From Paenibacillus sp. HGH0039 (GTDB taxonomy: Bacteria > Bacillota > Bacilli > Paenibacillales > NBRC-103111), in the NCBI RefSeq assembly GCF_000411255.1, contig NZ_KE150412.1:363609-427608 (forward strand): DNA of 64,000 nucleotides. Reading direction: 5' to 3'. The notes beneath the pieces are model-generated. The model had not been told where the DNA came from. It made no database searches and saw only the letters and a program-made list of their open reading frames with translations. This document shows, in pieces, positions 33,046 through 42,041 of the stretch (positions are counted from its first letter, which is position 1; each line of letters opens with the position of its first letter). A program made the position numbers and the translations under genes.

Positions 33046-34650
33046 CTACTCAAAGTACATTCGCTCAAAAAGCAGCTCGTATTGCGTTTGCTTAAACGAG
33101 ATCCCTTTCAAATTTTTGGGAGCCAGAACGGTGACGCTGCCATTGGTGATGGGGATAAAGACGCTTTCGTCATGGACAAGAGTTAAAATTTCCGCGTATA
33201 ACGATCTCCGTGTCTTCTCGTCGGCAGACACCATCACATCATCGATTTTCTTATAGAGTTCGGCCGCTTTCGGTATGCCTCTGGTTGTATGCAGATAAGA
33301 GCCTTCCGCTGTAAAGGCGGCAATCGTACTTTGCGGATCGTAGGCGAGCCCCCATGTTTGGTTGAACAGCAGATCATAGTCTCCCGTGGCTCTTCTTTTC
33401 GCGATAGAAGAAGATTCTTCGCCGATAAGGTCCAGCTTGGCCCCCATTGTTGTCAACGTATGTTGAAGGAATTCAGCCTGCGTTTTTTGGGAGGAAGAAT
33501 TGACGTCGTAGTAAAGCTTCATGGCTAACGGGTTTCCGTCTTTGGTTCTGACTGCTTTGCCGCTCTCCAGGCTCCAGCCCGCTTCTTCCAAAATCTTTTT
33601 CGCTGTTTCCGGATCGTAGCCCCGCTTCTTCAAATCGACGTCCGCATACGGGACATTGGAGGAGAATAGAGTGTAAGCCGCCGTTTCCATTCCGCTAAAA
33701 ATTTGCTTGCTGACGGTTTCCCGGTCAATGGAATACCAGATGGCCTCGCGTACGGCCTTTTCATGAACGGGGCCTGATTTGCTGCTGTTGGCCACGATCA
33801 TTTTCGTATTCATCGCTTTACTTCTGACCAGCTGGAAATCGTCCGATTGAACTAACCGATTCATCGCTTCCACATCAATGCTGTCCGCGCCTCGATCATC
33901 CGTAAAGATAAAGTTGACTTCGCCCTTTTGCAGCGCCAAAAATGTCATTTCCCCTGCCGGAAGAACTTTCGCCGTCACTTTCTTCACTTTAGGCGCGCCG
34001 GCCCAGTAGTTTTCATTGGCTTCAAAAGTGGCGTACTGATCGGTTTTATGTTCCGTGAGCTTATAGGGTCCCGTGCCGTTGTATCCGCTCACGCCATCCT
34101 TTGTCTCCCCGTTAACGAAATTTTTGGGGGAGATGAATACGTAAGGCCGGGTCATCGACAATTCCAGCAAAGTCGGATAGTAGGGCTCCGATAGATTCAA
34201 TTCCACCGTAAACTCATCCGGCACATTACAGCTCACGATCTTAGCGGAAAGTTTGATCCAGGAATGCTTGCTTGCGTTTTTTTGCACGGCTTCGATATTT
34301 TTCTTCACAGCCTCCGCGTTAAACGGTTCTCCGTCGTGAAAGGTCACATCTTTTCTCAGATGAAAGGTGTATGTTTTCCCGTCCTTTGAAGTTTCCCAAG
34401 ACTCGGCCAGCAGCGGCTTGATTCCGTCTTCCGTATTTTCGACTAATGATTCGTATACCATTCCTTGCGCCGGCATTGAACCCGTGTACAAATGGGGATT
34501 CATATCGTTGATATCTTTTGCCGTGGCGTACACCAGTTCTTTGCTTCGTTCCGTGGACCCCGTATTCGCTTTCTTCTCGCCGGCGCAGCCTGCCAGCAGC
34601 GCAATGGAAATCATGAAAGCAGCTAATAAACCCGCTATTCTTCTCGTCAC
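33046..34650 (-). CDS. cntA: CntA-like metallophore-binding lipoprotein (locus 1)
   Basis: A 534-residue SBP_bac_5 lipoprotein. Signal peptide MTRRIAGLLAAFMISIALLA with lipobox LLAGC. Family segments include DINDMNPHLYTGSMPAQGMV, LRKDVTFHDGEPFNAEAVKK and NGTGPYKL. GTG start with GGAGGAG five nt upstream. It captures metal-loaded opine outside the membrane and hands it to CntBC. Its closest relatives by context are nickel/cobalt/zinc-opine receptors, not peptide receptors. Confidence 0.92.
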   Translation of the reverse strand: MTRRIAGLLAAFMISIALLAGCAGEKKANTGSTERSKELVYATAKDINDMNPHLYTGSMPAQGMVYESLVENTEDGIKPLLAESWETSKDGKTYTFHLRKDVTFHDGEPFNAEAVKKNIEAVQKNASKHSWIKLSAKIVSCNVPDEFTVELNLSEPYYPTLLELSMTRPYVFISPKNFVNGETKDGVSGYNGTGPYKLTEHKTDQYATFEANENYWAGAPKVKKVTAKVLPAGEMTFLALQKGEVNFIFTDDRGADSIDVEAMNRLVQSDDFQLVRSKAMNTKMIVANSSKSGPVHEKAVREAIWYSIDRETVSKQIFSGMETAAYTLFSSNVPYADVDLKKRGYDPETAKKILEEAGWSLESGKAVRTKDGNPLAMKLYYDVNSSSQKTQAEFLQHTLTTMGAKLDLIGEESSSIAKRRATGDYDLLFNQTWGLAYDPQSTIAAFTAEGSYLHTTRGIPKAAELYKKIDDVMVSADEKTRRSLYAEILTLVHDESVFIPITNGSVTVLAPKNLKGISFKQTQYELLFERMYFE

Positions 34651-34675
34651 GTCTTCTCCTCCAGTATGCAGCGTA

Positions 34676-35992
34676 TTATATGTTCTTTGATCCGGGCCTG
34701 ATTTCTATTTCACTTCGTATCCTCTTCAAGTCTTCTTCAAAACTTTGGACGGTGAATGCATCCGACAACAGCTCGCCTTGCAGCCTATGCCGGGCCGCTT
34801 CCTCTATTTTCCGCTCATAAGTTGCAATGAACGTATCGATCGTCGGACAGCTTGAATCTACATACCTCGCAATGCCTTGTATGATTTTTATTCGGTAGTA
34901 ATCTTCCTTGGGCATGCGCGGGATGTCCCAGTACCCTTCATGGTTGACAAAGATTTGCCGAATGGGGACTGCCGAGAAATCGAAATATTTCCCATCCTGA
35001 TCCGGTTCGGAAAAAGGATCGATTAACAGCGATGTATACCGGATGTATACCAAATACTCTTGATGGATCGTTTCGAAATGAAGGAAGTTTTCGATCTCAT
35101 GACGCGATAAGCTTTCCGGCCGCACCGGATAATTGTCGTCTGTCATGAACTTAAGCAAGTTAAGGCCGTCTATATTTAGCTTGCGGATAATGGCCGTCAT
35201 CTCTTTCCAACAGGCCACCATATCGCGGATTAAACCGGGTGTAATGGGACCTTCGGGAAACATTTTGTATACAAATTTCTTGGGAGCCGCTTCTCCGAAC
35301 AGGACATTTAACGAAAAGTCATTCATAAACAGAGGCGGGTGGACATATAAGGAACTATTTCTCGTTTCCGCTTCGAGTGGAGAACCCATGATTTCCAAGG
35401 TTATACCCAGTTGTTCATACAACGTACGAAGCTTCGTCACATGATCGGATGGAGCCTTCGTCGAGCCAATGAACACTTTTTTCTTGATTCCTGTCGTGAT
35501 GACCTGATCGGACGGCTTGTCGTGCCTCCAGCGCGTATCGCCAAGATAGGTGGAAAAGCTAATAATTTCCGCATCCGCACGAATATCCGTCATATAGTGG
35601 CGGATTAAGCTGTTTGAACCGAAGGTCGGGGAAATTAAGACCACACACCTTACTTGCCGCAAAAGCCGTTCATGGATTTGTTGGAGTACCCCTATGTATG
35701 CATCCGCCGTAACGGACAAGATCACGGTATCCCATCTTCCCGTAATGCTCTCATATCCGTGAAAAACATCATCGATGACGCACTCGCCCTGCAGCCGCCG
35801 GTGCTTTTCATTTTGAATGTCTGCGCGGATACGCCGGTTGCTCTGCTTAAGCGCCGCAAAGAAGTGTTCGGAACGAACGGACTTTCGACCGGCGATTCCT
35901 ACGCGGCAGTCCGCAACTTTTTTTAGCAGGACGGCCAATTGAATCGAAGCGGGCCCCGTTCCCAGCACTAAGACTCGTTGAAAATCACCCAT
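34676..35992 (-). CDS. cntM: Opine dehydrogenase (staphylopine synthase type, locus 1)
   Basis: A 438-residue NADPH-dependent opine synthase. Rossmann start VLVLGTGPASIQLAVLL; GRKSVRS near residue 36 fits an NADP phosphate site; VILISPTFGS-like VVLISPTFGSN; catalytic region AETRNSSLYVHPPLFMNDFS; DPFSEPDQDGKYFDFSAVP. The discriminating position is Asp152 in SFSTYLGDTR, equal to Asp150 of S. aureus CntM as I recall it, reported to favour pyruvate. It joins the CntL product to a keto-acid. cntL lies 27 bp upstream. Confidence 0.92.
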   Translation of the reverse strand: MGDFQRVLVLGTGPASIQLAVLLKKVADCRVGIAGRKSVRSEHFFAALKQSNRRIRADIQNEKHRRLQGECVIDDVFHGYESITGRWDTVILSVTADAYIGVLQQIHERLLRQVRCVVLISPTFGSNSLIRHYMTDIRADAEIISFSTYLGDTRWRHDKPSDQVITTGIKKKVFIGSTKAPSDHVTKLRTLYEQLGITLEIMGSPLEAETRNSSLYVHPPLFMNDFSLNVLFGEAAPKKFVYKMFPEGPITPGLIRDMVACWKEMTAIIRKLNIDGLNLLKFMTDDNYPVRPESLSRHEIENFLHFETIHQEYLVYIRYTSLLIDPFSEPDQDGKYFDFSAVPIRQIFVNHEGYWDIPRMPKEDYYRIKIIQGIARYVDSSCPTIDTFIATYERKIEEAARHRLQGELLSDAFTVQSFEEDLKRIRSEIEIRPGSKNI

Positions 35993-36019
35993 CTGACCCT
36001 TCCTCTCCCAAAATGAAGC

Positions 36020-36814
36020 CTACGCTTTTTGATACAAAGCGATATCAAACACGTGACCGGGACGCAAAACAGTTTCAACCAAGCTCCATTTACGTCTGTT
36101 CACCTCTTGCATGGGGTAATTGAATAAAGATTTCAAGCCGCCGCCGTATCTCATGGCCACAATCACATGCCGATTGGTTAGCCGATCCAATTGGTCCAGC
36201 AGTTCGTATTTATTGGCAACCGTTGAGCTGAATATGATGTGAGTCACCTCTTGTATACCGTCCAGATGCTCTGCGAACACGTTCTCCAGCCTGATTTTCA
36301 ATCCACTTCCCAACTCCTCTACAACCCTTCTTCCAAGTTCTACAGCCTCCCTGTCAATATCAATGCCGACCACTTCCGCGCCGGTTTGCTTCGCTATGTA
36401 CAAGGGCGTCATGGGAAATGAACCCGAGCCCACCAGCAGCACTTTCGAATCCGCTGTCACTTGAAAGCTTCCAAATTCTTTTTCGATGCATGATTCTATA
36501 TTTCGGAAATACTCCGTCCTTTCCGCGTCTCCATTCAGCAGCTTCCATGCACGGTATTTTTCCATAATCGCGACACAAAACGCCGACGTCTTCCTCAAAT
36601 CTTCCACTAGCCGGGACATATGGCCGGGATCTTGCCGGTTCAATTGTTCCCATGATTCTTCGTTAGCCTCGTTCGTAATAAAAGCGGAATAGTCATCTAA
36701 GATCGCTTCTAACTCGGCGCTTCGCTGAGCGGTACCTTCGTAACGATCGGTGAAATGCGTAAATTTCGCTTGAAACCCGGTTAAAGTTTGTAGAAATTGT
36801 TCGTCCTTATGCAT
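36020..36814 (-). CDS. cntL: CntL-like nicotianamine-synthase-related enzyme (locus 1)
   Basis: A 264-residue SAM-using aminobutyrate transferase. SAM-binding stretch VLLVGSGSFPMTPLYIAKQT at about residue 135, followed by VVGIDIDREAVELGRRVV; MRYGGGLKSLFNYPM near the end is typical of the family. It transfers an aminobutyrate unit from SAM to histidine, here probably D-histidine supplied by CntK. GGAG seven nt before ATG. Second gene of the operon. Confidence 0.9.
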   Translation of the reverse strand: MHKDEQFLQTLTGFQAKFTHFTDRYEGTAQRSAELEAILDDYSAFITNEANEESWEQLNRQDPGHMSRLVEDLRKTSAFCVAIMEKYRAWKLLNGDAERTEYFRNIESCIEKEFGSFQVTADSKVLLVGSGSFPMTPLYIAKQTGAEVVGIDIDREAVELGRRVVEELGSGLKIRLENVFAEHLDGIQEVTHIIFSSTVANKYELLDQLDRLTNRHVIVAMRYGGGLKSLFNYPMQEVNRRKWSLVETVLRPGHVFDIALYQKA

Positions 36815-36841
36815 ACCTTCACTCCAATCTTATTCAGGATA

Positions 36842-37675
36842 TTAAACATCAACAAAAGCTCTGCCTTGGGCTACAATTCCAACGGATCCTTCAATGCTGA
36901 GGCTTGTTACCTCGTCTTCCTCCCATTCGGCCATGACAGTTATGGTGCCGCCGGGCTGCTTGATTTGCGCAGAAACGGTCCCCTTGTGTTTCCAAGACAG
37001 GAAGGCACCCAGTGAAGCCGTGCCGGAGCCGCACCCTCTTTCCCAAATCAGGCTGTCCAAGGGTGGGACATATATGAGCGGAGCCAATTCGTCCGAATGA
37101 CTCTTGAATAACAAAATGCCGATCACTTTGGCTTCCGAAGTCGCTCCAAGCAGCTTCGCCAAGGCCTCTGCCCGATTTCTCACGGTCTCATTGAAATGAT
37201 CGACTTCGATCACAATATGTAGAAAGTCGGGATATCTCACCGTGACGATATCCAAGTCATCGCCTTCAAACTTGATTGTCTTCCGATCGATTTTTTTGGG
37301 CACAGGCATTGCAAGCCGGCACACATACTCTTCCTTGACTTTTTGCACCTGACAGGTGACTAACTGCTCCGTTCCGGAAGCTTCGAGGACAATTTCCATG
37401 AAATCGTCAGGATTCATTCCTTTTTCAGATGCAAGAAAAGCGGCTAAGGCCATGCAAGCATTCCCGCAAAACTCACCTCCCGCCATTCGCAAATTGGCAT
37501 CGGCTTCATAGTTGCCGGGTTTTTCGATGAAGCCTACTTGTTCGGCGTACACACTGTCGTAAGACATCATTTTAGCGGCAATGGGCTTATAGTCCTCAGC
37601 CAAGTGATTCGTTCTCACAAGAATGGTCATATTCTGGGTGGGATTGCATTTCACAAAGTCGATTTCATGTTTCAT
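36842..37675 (-). CDS. cntK: CntK-like histidine racemase (locus 1)
   Basis: A 277-residue DapF-fold, PLP-independent racemase. Two catalytic cysteines are present: Cys70 in AGGEFCGNACMAL and Cys215 in ERGCGSGTASLG. It starts VKCNPTQNMTILVRTNHL, unlike true diaminopimelate epimerases, and matches the staphylopine CntK group by context. It converts L-His to D-His for CntL. First gene of the operon, 66 bp behind the Zur-box promoter. No counterpart exists in the second metallophore locus. Confidence 0.9.
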   Translation of the reverse strand: MKHEIDFVKCNPTQNMTILVRTNHLAEDYKPIAAKMMSYDSVYAEQVGFIEKPGNYEADANLRMAGGEFCGNACMALAAFLASEKGMNPDDFMEIVLEASGTEQLVTCQVQKVKEEYVCRLAMPVPKKIDRKTIKFEGDDLDIVTVRYPDFLHIVIEVDHFNETVRNRAEALAKLLGATSEAKVIGILLFKSHSDELAPLIYVPPLDSLIWERGCGSGTASLGAFLSWKHKGTVSAQIKQPGGTITVMAEWEEDEVTSLSIEGSVGIVAQGRAFVDV

Positions 37676-37741
37676 CAGACAACTACCCCTGGACCGATTT
37701 TTTTAAAAAAATGTAGGATCACGTCGCTCTACCGAATTTAA

Positions 37742-37793
37742 TCGTAATCGTAACGATTACTATTATCATACTCACAATGCAGGAAAGCGTCAA
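37742..37793 (-). promoter_or_regulatory. cnt operon promoter with Zur box
   Basis: Minus-strand TTGACG (37793-37788), 17-bp spacer, TATGAT (37770-37765). TCGTAATCGTAACGA (37742-37756) lies over the start of transcription and matches the Bacillus Zur consensus TCGTAATnATTACGA at 12 of 14 fixed positions. Zinc-bound Zur would repress cntKLMABCDFE when zinc is ample. Confidence 0.82.
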
Positions 37794-37797
37794 TCAT

Positions 37798-37824
37798 AAA
37801 AAAAAGATGCCCGAATCGGGCATC
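37798..37824 (-). terminator. Terminator of maa
   Basis: Minus-strand GATGCCCG / CGGGCATC stem, three-nt loop, then a run of eight T. It separates maa from the cnt promoter, which starts 5 bp beyond. Confidence 0.9.
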
Positions 37825-37966
37825 CAAGGTTCCTTTTTATTGAGTGAAGCGATAAAAGATTGCCGCCTCTGCTTGCGGCGCTTCCGAAGAAGAAATGCGG
37901 CACGTACGATCCGGCAAACGGAAAAGACCGCTTCCGCGGAAGCAGCCTTTTGCAGCGGTTCCGGCT

Positions 37967-38569
37967 CTAAGCTTCCCGGAACTGGTTCCTGTCGTCCTCT
38001 GTGATCGGTCGAAGGACGCGGCACGGATTGCCCGCGGCAATAACGTTTGCGGGGACATCCTTCGTAACCACGCTCCCCGATCCGATAATCGTATTGTCGC
38101 CGATCGACACGCCGGGATTGAGTATCGCCCCGCCGCCGATCCAGACGTTGTTGCCGATCGAGATCGGGAGCGCGTATTCCACCTCATTCGCTCTCGGTTC
38201 CGGATGAATGGCATGGCCTGCAGTAAACACGCTCACATTGGGACCGATCAGAACGTTGTTCCCGATCGTTACCCGATTGCAGTCGAGCACCGTTAAATTA
38301 TAATTGGCATAAAAATTTTCCCCCAGCGAAATATTGTAACCGTAATCGCAGCGGAATGGGGGTTCTATAAAAAAGACTTTGCCCGTACGTCCGAGAAGCG
38401 CACGGAGCAGTTCGTTCCGTTTCTCGACTTCGCCGGGACGCAGCGCGTTGTAGTCGAATAAGACTTCCTTGGCATGCTGCCGTTCGAGCAGAAGCTCCTC
38501 GCCGAAAGCTTTATAGGGTTTACCGGCTAACATCTTTTGTTTCTCGGTCATAGGCTTCGGGTCCGTCAT
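37967..38569 (-). CDS. maa: Maltose O-acetyltransferase-like sugar acetyltransferase
   Basis: A 200-residue left-handed beta-helix enzyme of the Maa/LacA/NodL group. N-terminal Mac domain TEKQKMLAGKPYKAFGEELL; hexapeptide turns from about residue 95 (VTIGNNVLIGPNVSVFTAGH); catalytic His in TAGHAIHPEPR; then ISIGNNVWIGGGAILNPGVS and GNPCRVLR. It transfers acetyl from acetyl-CoA to a sugar hydroxyl in the cytoplasm. Single gene. The 120 bp behind the stop hold a GCTTCCGCGGAAGC palindrome and the terminator. Confidence 0.93.
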   Translation of the reverse strand: MTDPKPMTEKQKMLAGKPYKAFGEELLLERQHAKEVLFDYNALRPGEVEKRNELLRALLGRTGKVFFIEPPFRCDYGYNISLGENFYANYNLTVLDCNRVTIGNNVLIGPNVSVFTAGHAIHPEPRANEVEYALPISIGNNVWIGGGAILNPGVSIGDNTIIGSGSVVTKDVPANVIAAGNPCRVLRPITEDDRNQFREA

Positions 38570-38639
38570 CGTGTCTGAACTCCTTTATGTTCGTTTTGCA
38601 TCATTTTCATTCTAACATGTTTACCGTACGAGCCAAAAC

Positions 38640-38716
38640 GCTAAGCGTTTACATTTCGTATATACCTTTTACTGGGATTTATGGTAAAATGAATTACGAA
38701 AGTATAAGCGCTTTAA
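38640..38716 (+). promoter_or_regulatory. Two cre-like sites before sugar dehydrogenase gene
   Basis: GCTAAGCGTTTACA (38640-38653) and TATAAGCGCTTTAA (38703-38716) each match the CcpA consensus TGWAANCGNTNWCA at all but two positions. They lie between maa and the secreted dehydrogenase gene, so catabolite control of either gene is possible. Confidence 0.45.
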
Positions 38717-38795
38717 CTTTCGAAAGCGAAAGGAGGATCGCCTTCGTCTATAAGCAAACCCTTAGTGCCATTCCAAATCAAAAGGACGTGTGGGA

Positions 38796-41036
38796 ATGAT
38801 TATGCATTGCAAACAGGTTGCTTTAAGTCTCTGCTTTTGTCTTCTGCTTGCTTTAATACCCGTACCGGGAACAGCCAAGGCGGAAAGCGTGCCGGCTCCC
38901 TGGAAGCAGCAAAACATCGGTTCGCCCGCTCTGGCGGGCAGCGCCTCCTATGACCCGGGTGCGGGCCGTTTTGAAGTCAGCGGCTCCGGCACGGATATTT
39001 GGGGCAAATCGGACCAGTTCAATTTCGTCTATCAGCCCTGGACGGGGGACGGCTCGATCATCGCTCTCGTTTCCTCGCAGACGAATACCCACGATTTCGC
39101 CAAAGCGGGCATTACGATCCGGGAAACGCTGAAGCCCGATTCCAAACATGCCGATCTGCTTCTGACGCCTTCCAACGGATTCACGTTCCAGTATCGAACG
39201 GAAACCGGCGGCGCCTCCGAGAGCGAGAAAATCGCTTCGACCAGCCCGGCGTGGGTAAAGCTGGAGCGCAAAGGAAACGTCATCCGGGGGTATGTGTCCA
39301 ACAACGGATTGAACTGGGGCGACCTGGGGACGCTTACTTTAAAGATGAACGCCTCCGTGTTTGTCGGTCTTGCCGTCTCCAGCCATAACACTTCCAAGCT
39401 GAGCACCGCCACGTTTACTAATGTGACGGTAAACGCGGCGGGCGATGTGTTTCCGCCGACCGAACCGACGAACGTTCAGGCCAGATCCGTAACCGATACG
39501 TCTGCGGAAATCGCCTGGACCGCATCGCTGGACGATGTCGGTGTCACCGGCTACGATTTGTATAAGGACGATGTTTTGACCCAGGCGAACGTTGCCGGTA
39601 TTTCCTATACCTTTACGGGCTTGAAACCCGCCACCACTTACCGGTTTACGGTAAAAGCCAGGGACGCGGCCGGAAACAGCTCGGCAGCCAGCGCACCTCT
39701 GTCGGTGACGACAACCAGCGGGTCCGATACGGAGAGCCCCGCCGCTCCGGCCGGACTTGCGAGTTCAAGCAAAACCTCCACGTCCGTCCAGTTAACCTGG
39801 ACCGCAGCGACGGATAACGTAGGCGTGTACGCCTATGATATTTTCACGGACGGGAAATTGGCCGGCAGCACCGACAAGACCTCATTCAACGTGACGGGTC
39901 TTGCCGCCAATACCTCCTACAGCTTTACGGTGAAAGCCAGGGATCTTGCTGGCAATGTGTCCCCCGCCAGTAAAGCGCTGTCGGTTAAGACGAACCCGGC
40001 CTCTTCGGAACCTTACACGCCCGAGGTCGTCGCTTCCAATCTGGAAACGCCGTGGGCGGTCGACTTCGCGCCGGACGGCCGGATTTTTTTCACCGAACGC
40101 AACAGCGGAAGAGTGCGCGTCATCGTGAACGGCCAGTTGAAGTCCGCGCCGGTCATTACGCTGGGATCGCCTTTCTACTACATGCCCAAGAGTGAGGGCG
40201 GTCTGCTGGGACTAGCGCTCGACCCTGATTTCGCCAACAATCATTATATGTATATTTACCACTCCTACAAGACCTCCGACAACAAAGTCGCCAATCGGGT
40301 GGTCCGTCTGATCGAAAGCAACAATACCGCCAAAATCGACAAAGTCCTGATCACGAATCTTCCCGGGGCGGTGTATCACAACGGCGGCCGTCTTAAAATC
40401 GGCCCGGACAAGAAGCTCTATTTCAGTGACGGCAACTACGGCAACAAGGATGACACTCTAACCTATCTCGGAGGAAAAATATTCCGGCTGAATCTGGACG
40501 GCACGATCCCGTCCGATAATCCGTTCGGCGCTTCTTCGCCGATTTACAGCCGGGGTCACCGGAATCCGCAAGGATTGGCCTGGCAGCCCGGAACGAACCG
40601 GCTATTCGAGTCCGAGCATGGAGAATCGTCCAAAGACGAGATTAACTTCATTCAACCGGGAGCCCATTACGGCTGGCCGCAGTACGAGGGCGGAAATCAG
40701 AATCAACCGGGCATTACGCCGCCCCTCCTTTACGCCAGCGGGACGACTTGGGCGCCTTCTGGTATCACGTTTGTGACCAAAGGGCCGTGGGCCGGGAATC
40801 TGCTTGTCACCAACTTGAAGGGCAAACAGATTATCCGCATGACCGTCAAGGAACAGAACGGCAAGCCCGTCATCGACAGCGGCAGTCTCAATTATTTGTA
40901 CGTGAATAAGTATGGCCGCATCCGCGACATAGTCGAAGCTCCCGACGGATCGCTTTATTTCGTGACCAGCAATAACGGGGATAAGAACGGAGACGGATCG
41001 CCCGATAAGCTGGTCCGTCTGGCGCCTAACTTTTAA
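38796..41036 (+). CDS. Secreted PQQ-type glucose/sorbosone dehydrogenase with FnIII domains
   Basis: A 746-residue exported protein. Signal peptide at 1-32 (LCFCLLLALIPVPGTAKA). Residues about 35-220 resemble a concanavalin-like DUF1349 module (WVKLERKGNVIRGYVSNNGL). Two fibronectin III repeats follow at about 225-310 and 320-400 (PTEPTNVQARSVTDTSAEIA; PAGLASSSKTSTSVQLTW). The last 340 residues are a six-bladed soluble-GDH-like propeller: TPWAVDFAPDGRIFFTERNS, GGLLGLALDPDF, YHNGGRLKIGPDKKLYFSDG and RGHRNPQGLAW. ATG 38796 has AAAGGA nine nt upstream. Likely oxidises sugars or plant glycans outside the cell, if PQQ is available. Confidence 0.9.
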   Translation: MIMHCKQVALSLCFCLLLALIPVPGTAKAESVPAPWKQQNIGSPALAGSASYDPGAGRFEVSGSGTDIWGKSDQFNFVYQPWTGDGSIIALVSSQTNTHDFAKAGITIRETLKPDSKHADLLLTPSNGFTFQYRTETGGASESEKIASTSPAWVKLERKGNVIRGYVSNNGLNWGDLGTLTLKMNASVFVGLAVSSHNTSKLSTATFTNVTVNAAGDVFPPTEPTNVQARSVTDTSAEIAWTASLDDVGVTGYDLYKDDVLTQANVAGISYTFTGLKPATTYRFTVKARDAAGNSSAASAPLSVTTTSGSDTESPAAPAGLASSSKTSTSVQLTWTAATDNVGVYAYDIFTDGKLAGSTDKTSFNVTGLAANTSYSFTVKARDLAGNVSPASKALSVKTNPASSEPYTPEVVASNLETPWAVDFAPDGRIFFTERNSGRVRVIVNGQLKSAPVITLGSPFYYMPKSEGGLLGLALDPDFANNHYMYIYHSYKTSDNKVANRVVRLIESNNTAKIDKVLITNLPGAVYHNGGRLKIGPDKKLYFSDGNYGNKDDTLTYLGGKIFRLNLDGTIPSDNPFGASSPIYSRGHRNPQGLAWQPGTNRLFESEHGESSKDEINFIQPGAHYGWPQYEGGNQNQPGITPPLLYASGTTWAPSGITFVTKGPWAGNLLVTNLKGKQIIRMTVKEQNGKPVIDSGSLNYLYVNKYGRIRDIVEAPDGSLYFVTSNNGDKNGDGSPDKLVRLAPNF

Positions 41037-41059
41037 ACCTTGCGTGTGAATGAAAAAAA

Positions 41060-41106
41060 GAGCGGGATCTCCCGCTCTTTTTGCTCTTTTTGCTCTTTTT
41101 GCTCTT
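41060..41106 (+). terminator. Terminator with tandem TTTTTGCTC tail
   Basis: Perfect 8-bp stem GAGCGGGA (41060-41067) / TCCCGCTC (41070-41077), then TTTTTGCTC repeated three times. The unit looks like slippage of the terminator 3' end. Confidence 0.9.
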
Positions 41107-41158
41107 TCAGCCCTCTTTTTTAAAGCCGCCGAACGACGGGCTTCTCGTTAAAACCGGT

Positions 41159-41902
41159 TCAACTTCGGCCGGTTCTGCTGACGCTTTTGCCAAAAAACAG
41201 GCAAGCCAGAAGAACGGCAAGCATAAGTGAGCTGATGGCCGGGACGACAAGCTGTGAAAGAAGCGCCAGACCTTTGCCGTCCACTACGAAAACAGCCGCT
41301 ATCGCAAAAATCAAGACAAACAGGACCAGCACGGTAAACCAGAAAGGCGCGGAGGAAACCCGCGATCTCTCCTCTGCCGGTACGCGTAAATGCCGATGTA
41401 TCCACCAGGCCGTCCCTATCAACCCGATCAGCGTGCTTCCGTGCTGCGCCGCTTTGTATACGGGTACTTCCAAGCTTCCCGCCGTTATCGTTCCGCCGAG
41501 GAAGGAGATATGGTTGACCAGCCAGGCGCCTTTATGCGTGAATTGGTCCCATATCAGGTGAGTCCCGGTGCCTGCCAAGCCCAGAACCGCGACGGTGAAC
41601 CAGCCTTTGAAGGAAGCGGGAATTGCTCCTTCCCTTCTCCAGCGATAAGGAAACCGGCCGGGCAAATAATCGTAAAGCGCAGGCCGGACAACGGTTTCGA
41701 ACAGCAGAAACAGCATAAGGATCATTGGAAGATTAAAAAACACGATCCCCGCTCCATGGTGGCTCCATACGCCCGCAGCCCGGAACCGGACAAAATATTC
41801 GAAATCCGGGGACATGCACCCGATAATCAGAGCGGATACCGGAAGGGTCGTTTTGTTCCACCACGGCATAACCGCGACGGGATGCGCGAACGTAAAAGGC
41901 AT
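41159..41902 (-). CDS. DUF4184 family membrane protein
   Basis: A 247-residue membrane protein with about six helices, beginning MPFTFAHPVAVMPWW, the signature start of DUF4184. Conserved acidic/His sites include GCMSPDFEYFVRF and GTHLIWDQFTHKGAW, recalling membrane metal-dependent hydrolases of the YdjM/DUF457 group. Function is not established. Convergent with the dehydrogenase gene and divergent from the pentapeptide gene; no operon partner. Confidence 0.85.
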   Translation of the reverse strand: MPFTFAHPVAVMPWWNKTTLPVSALIIGCMSPDFEYFVRFRAAGVWSHHGAGIVFFNLPMILMLFLLFETVVRPALYDYLPGRFPYRWRREGAIPASFKGWFTVAVLGLAGTGTHLIWDQFTHKGAWLVNHISFLGGTITAGSLEVPVYKAAQHGSTLIGLIGTAWWIHRHLRVPAEERSRVSSAPFWFTVLVLFVLIFAIAAVFVVDGKGLALLSQLVVPAISSLMLAVLLACLFFGKSVSRTGRS

Positions 41903-42041
41903 GGCTCTCCTCCTCTCTCGCCTGTCCGAAACAGCCGCTTTTTTAATTGATAAGAAAAAAATCCTTTCGTTCCGGGCGTACCTGCCTTTAAAATGGAGGT
42001 TGTTGCAATATACGCACGGTTATACGAAGGGAGTATTTACC

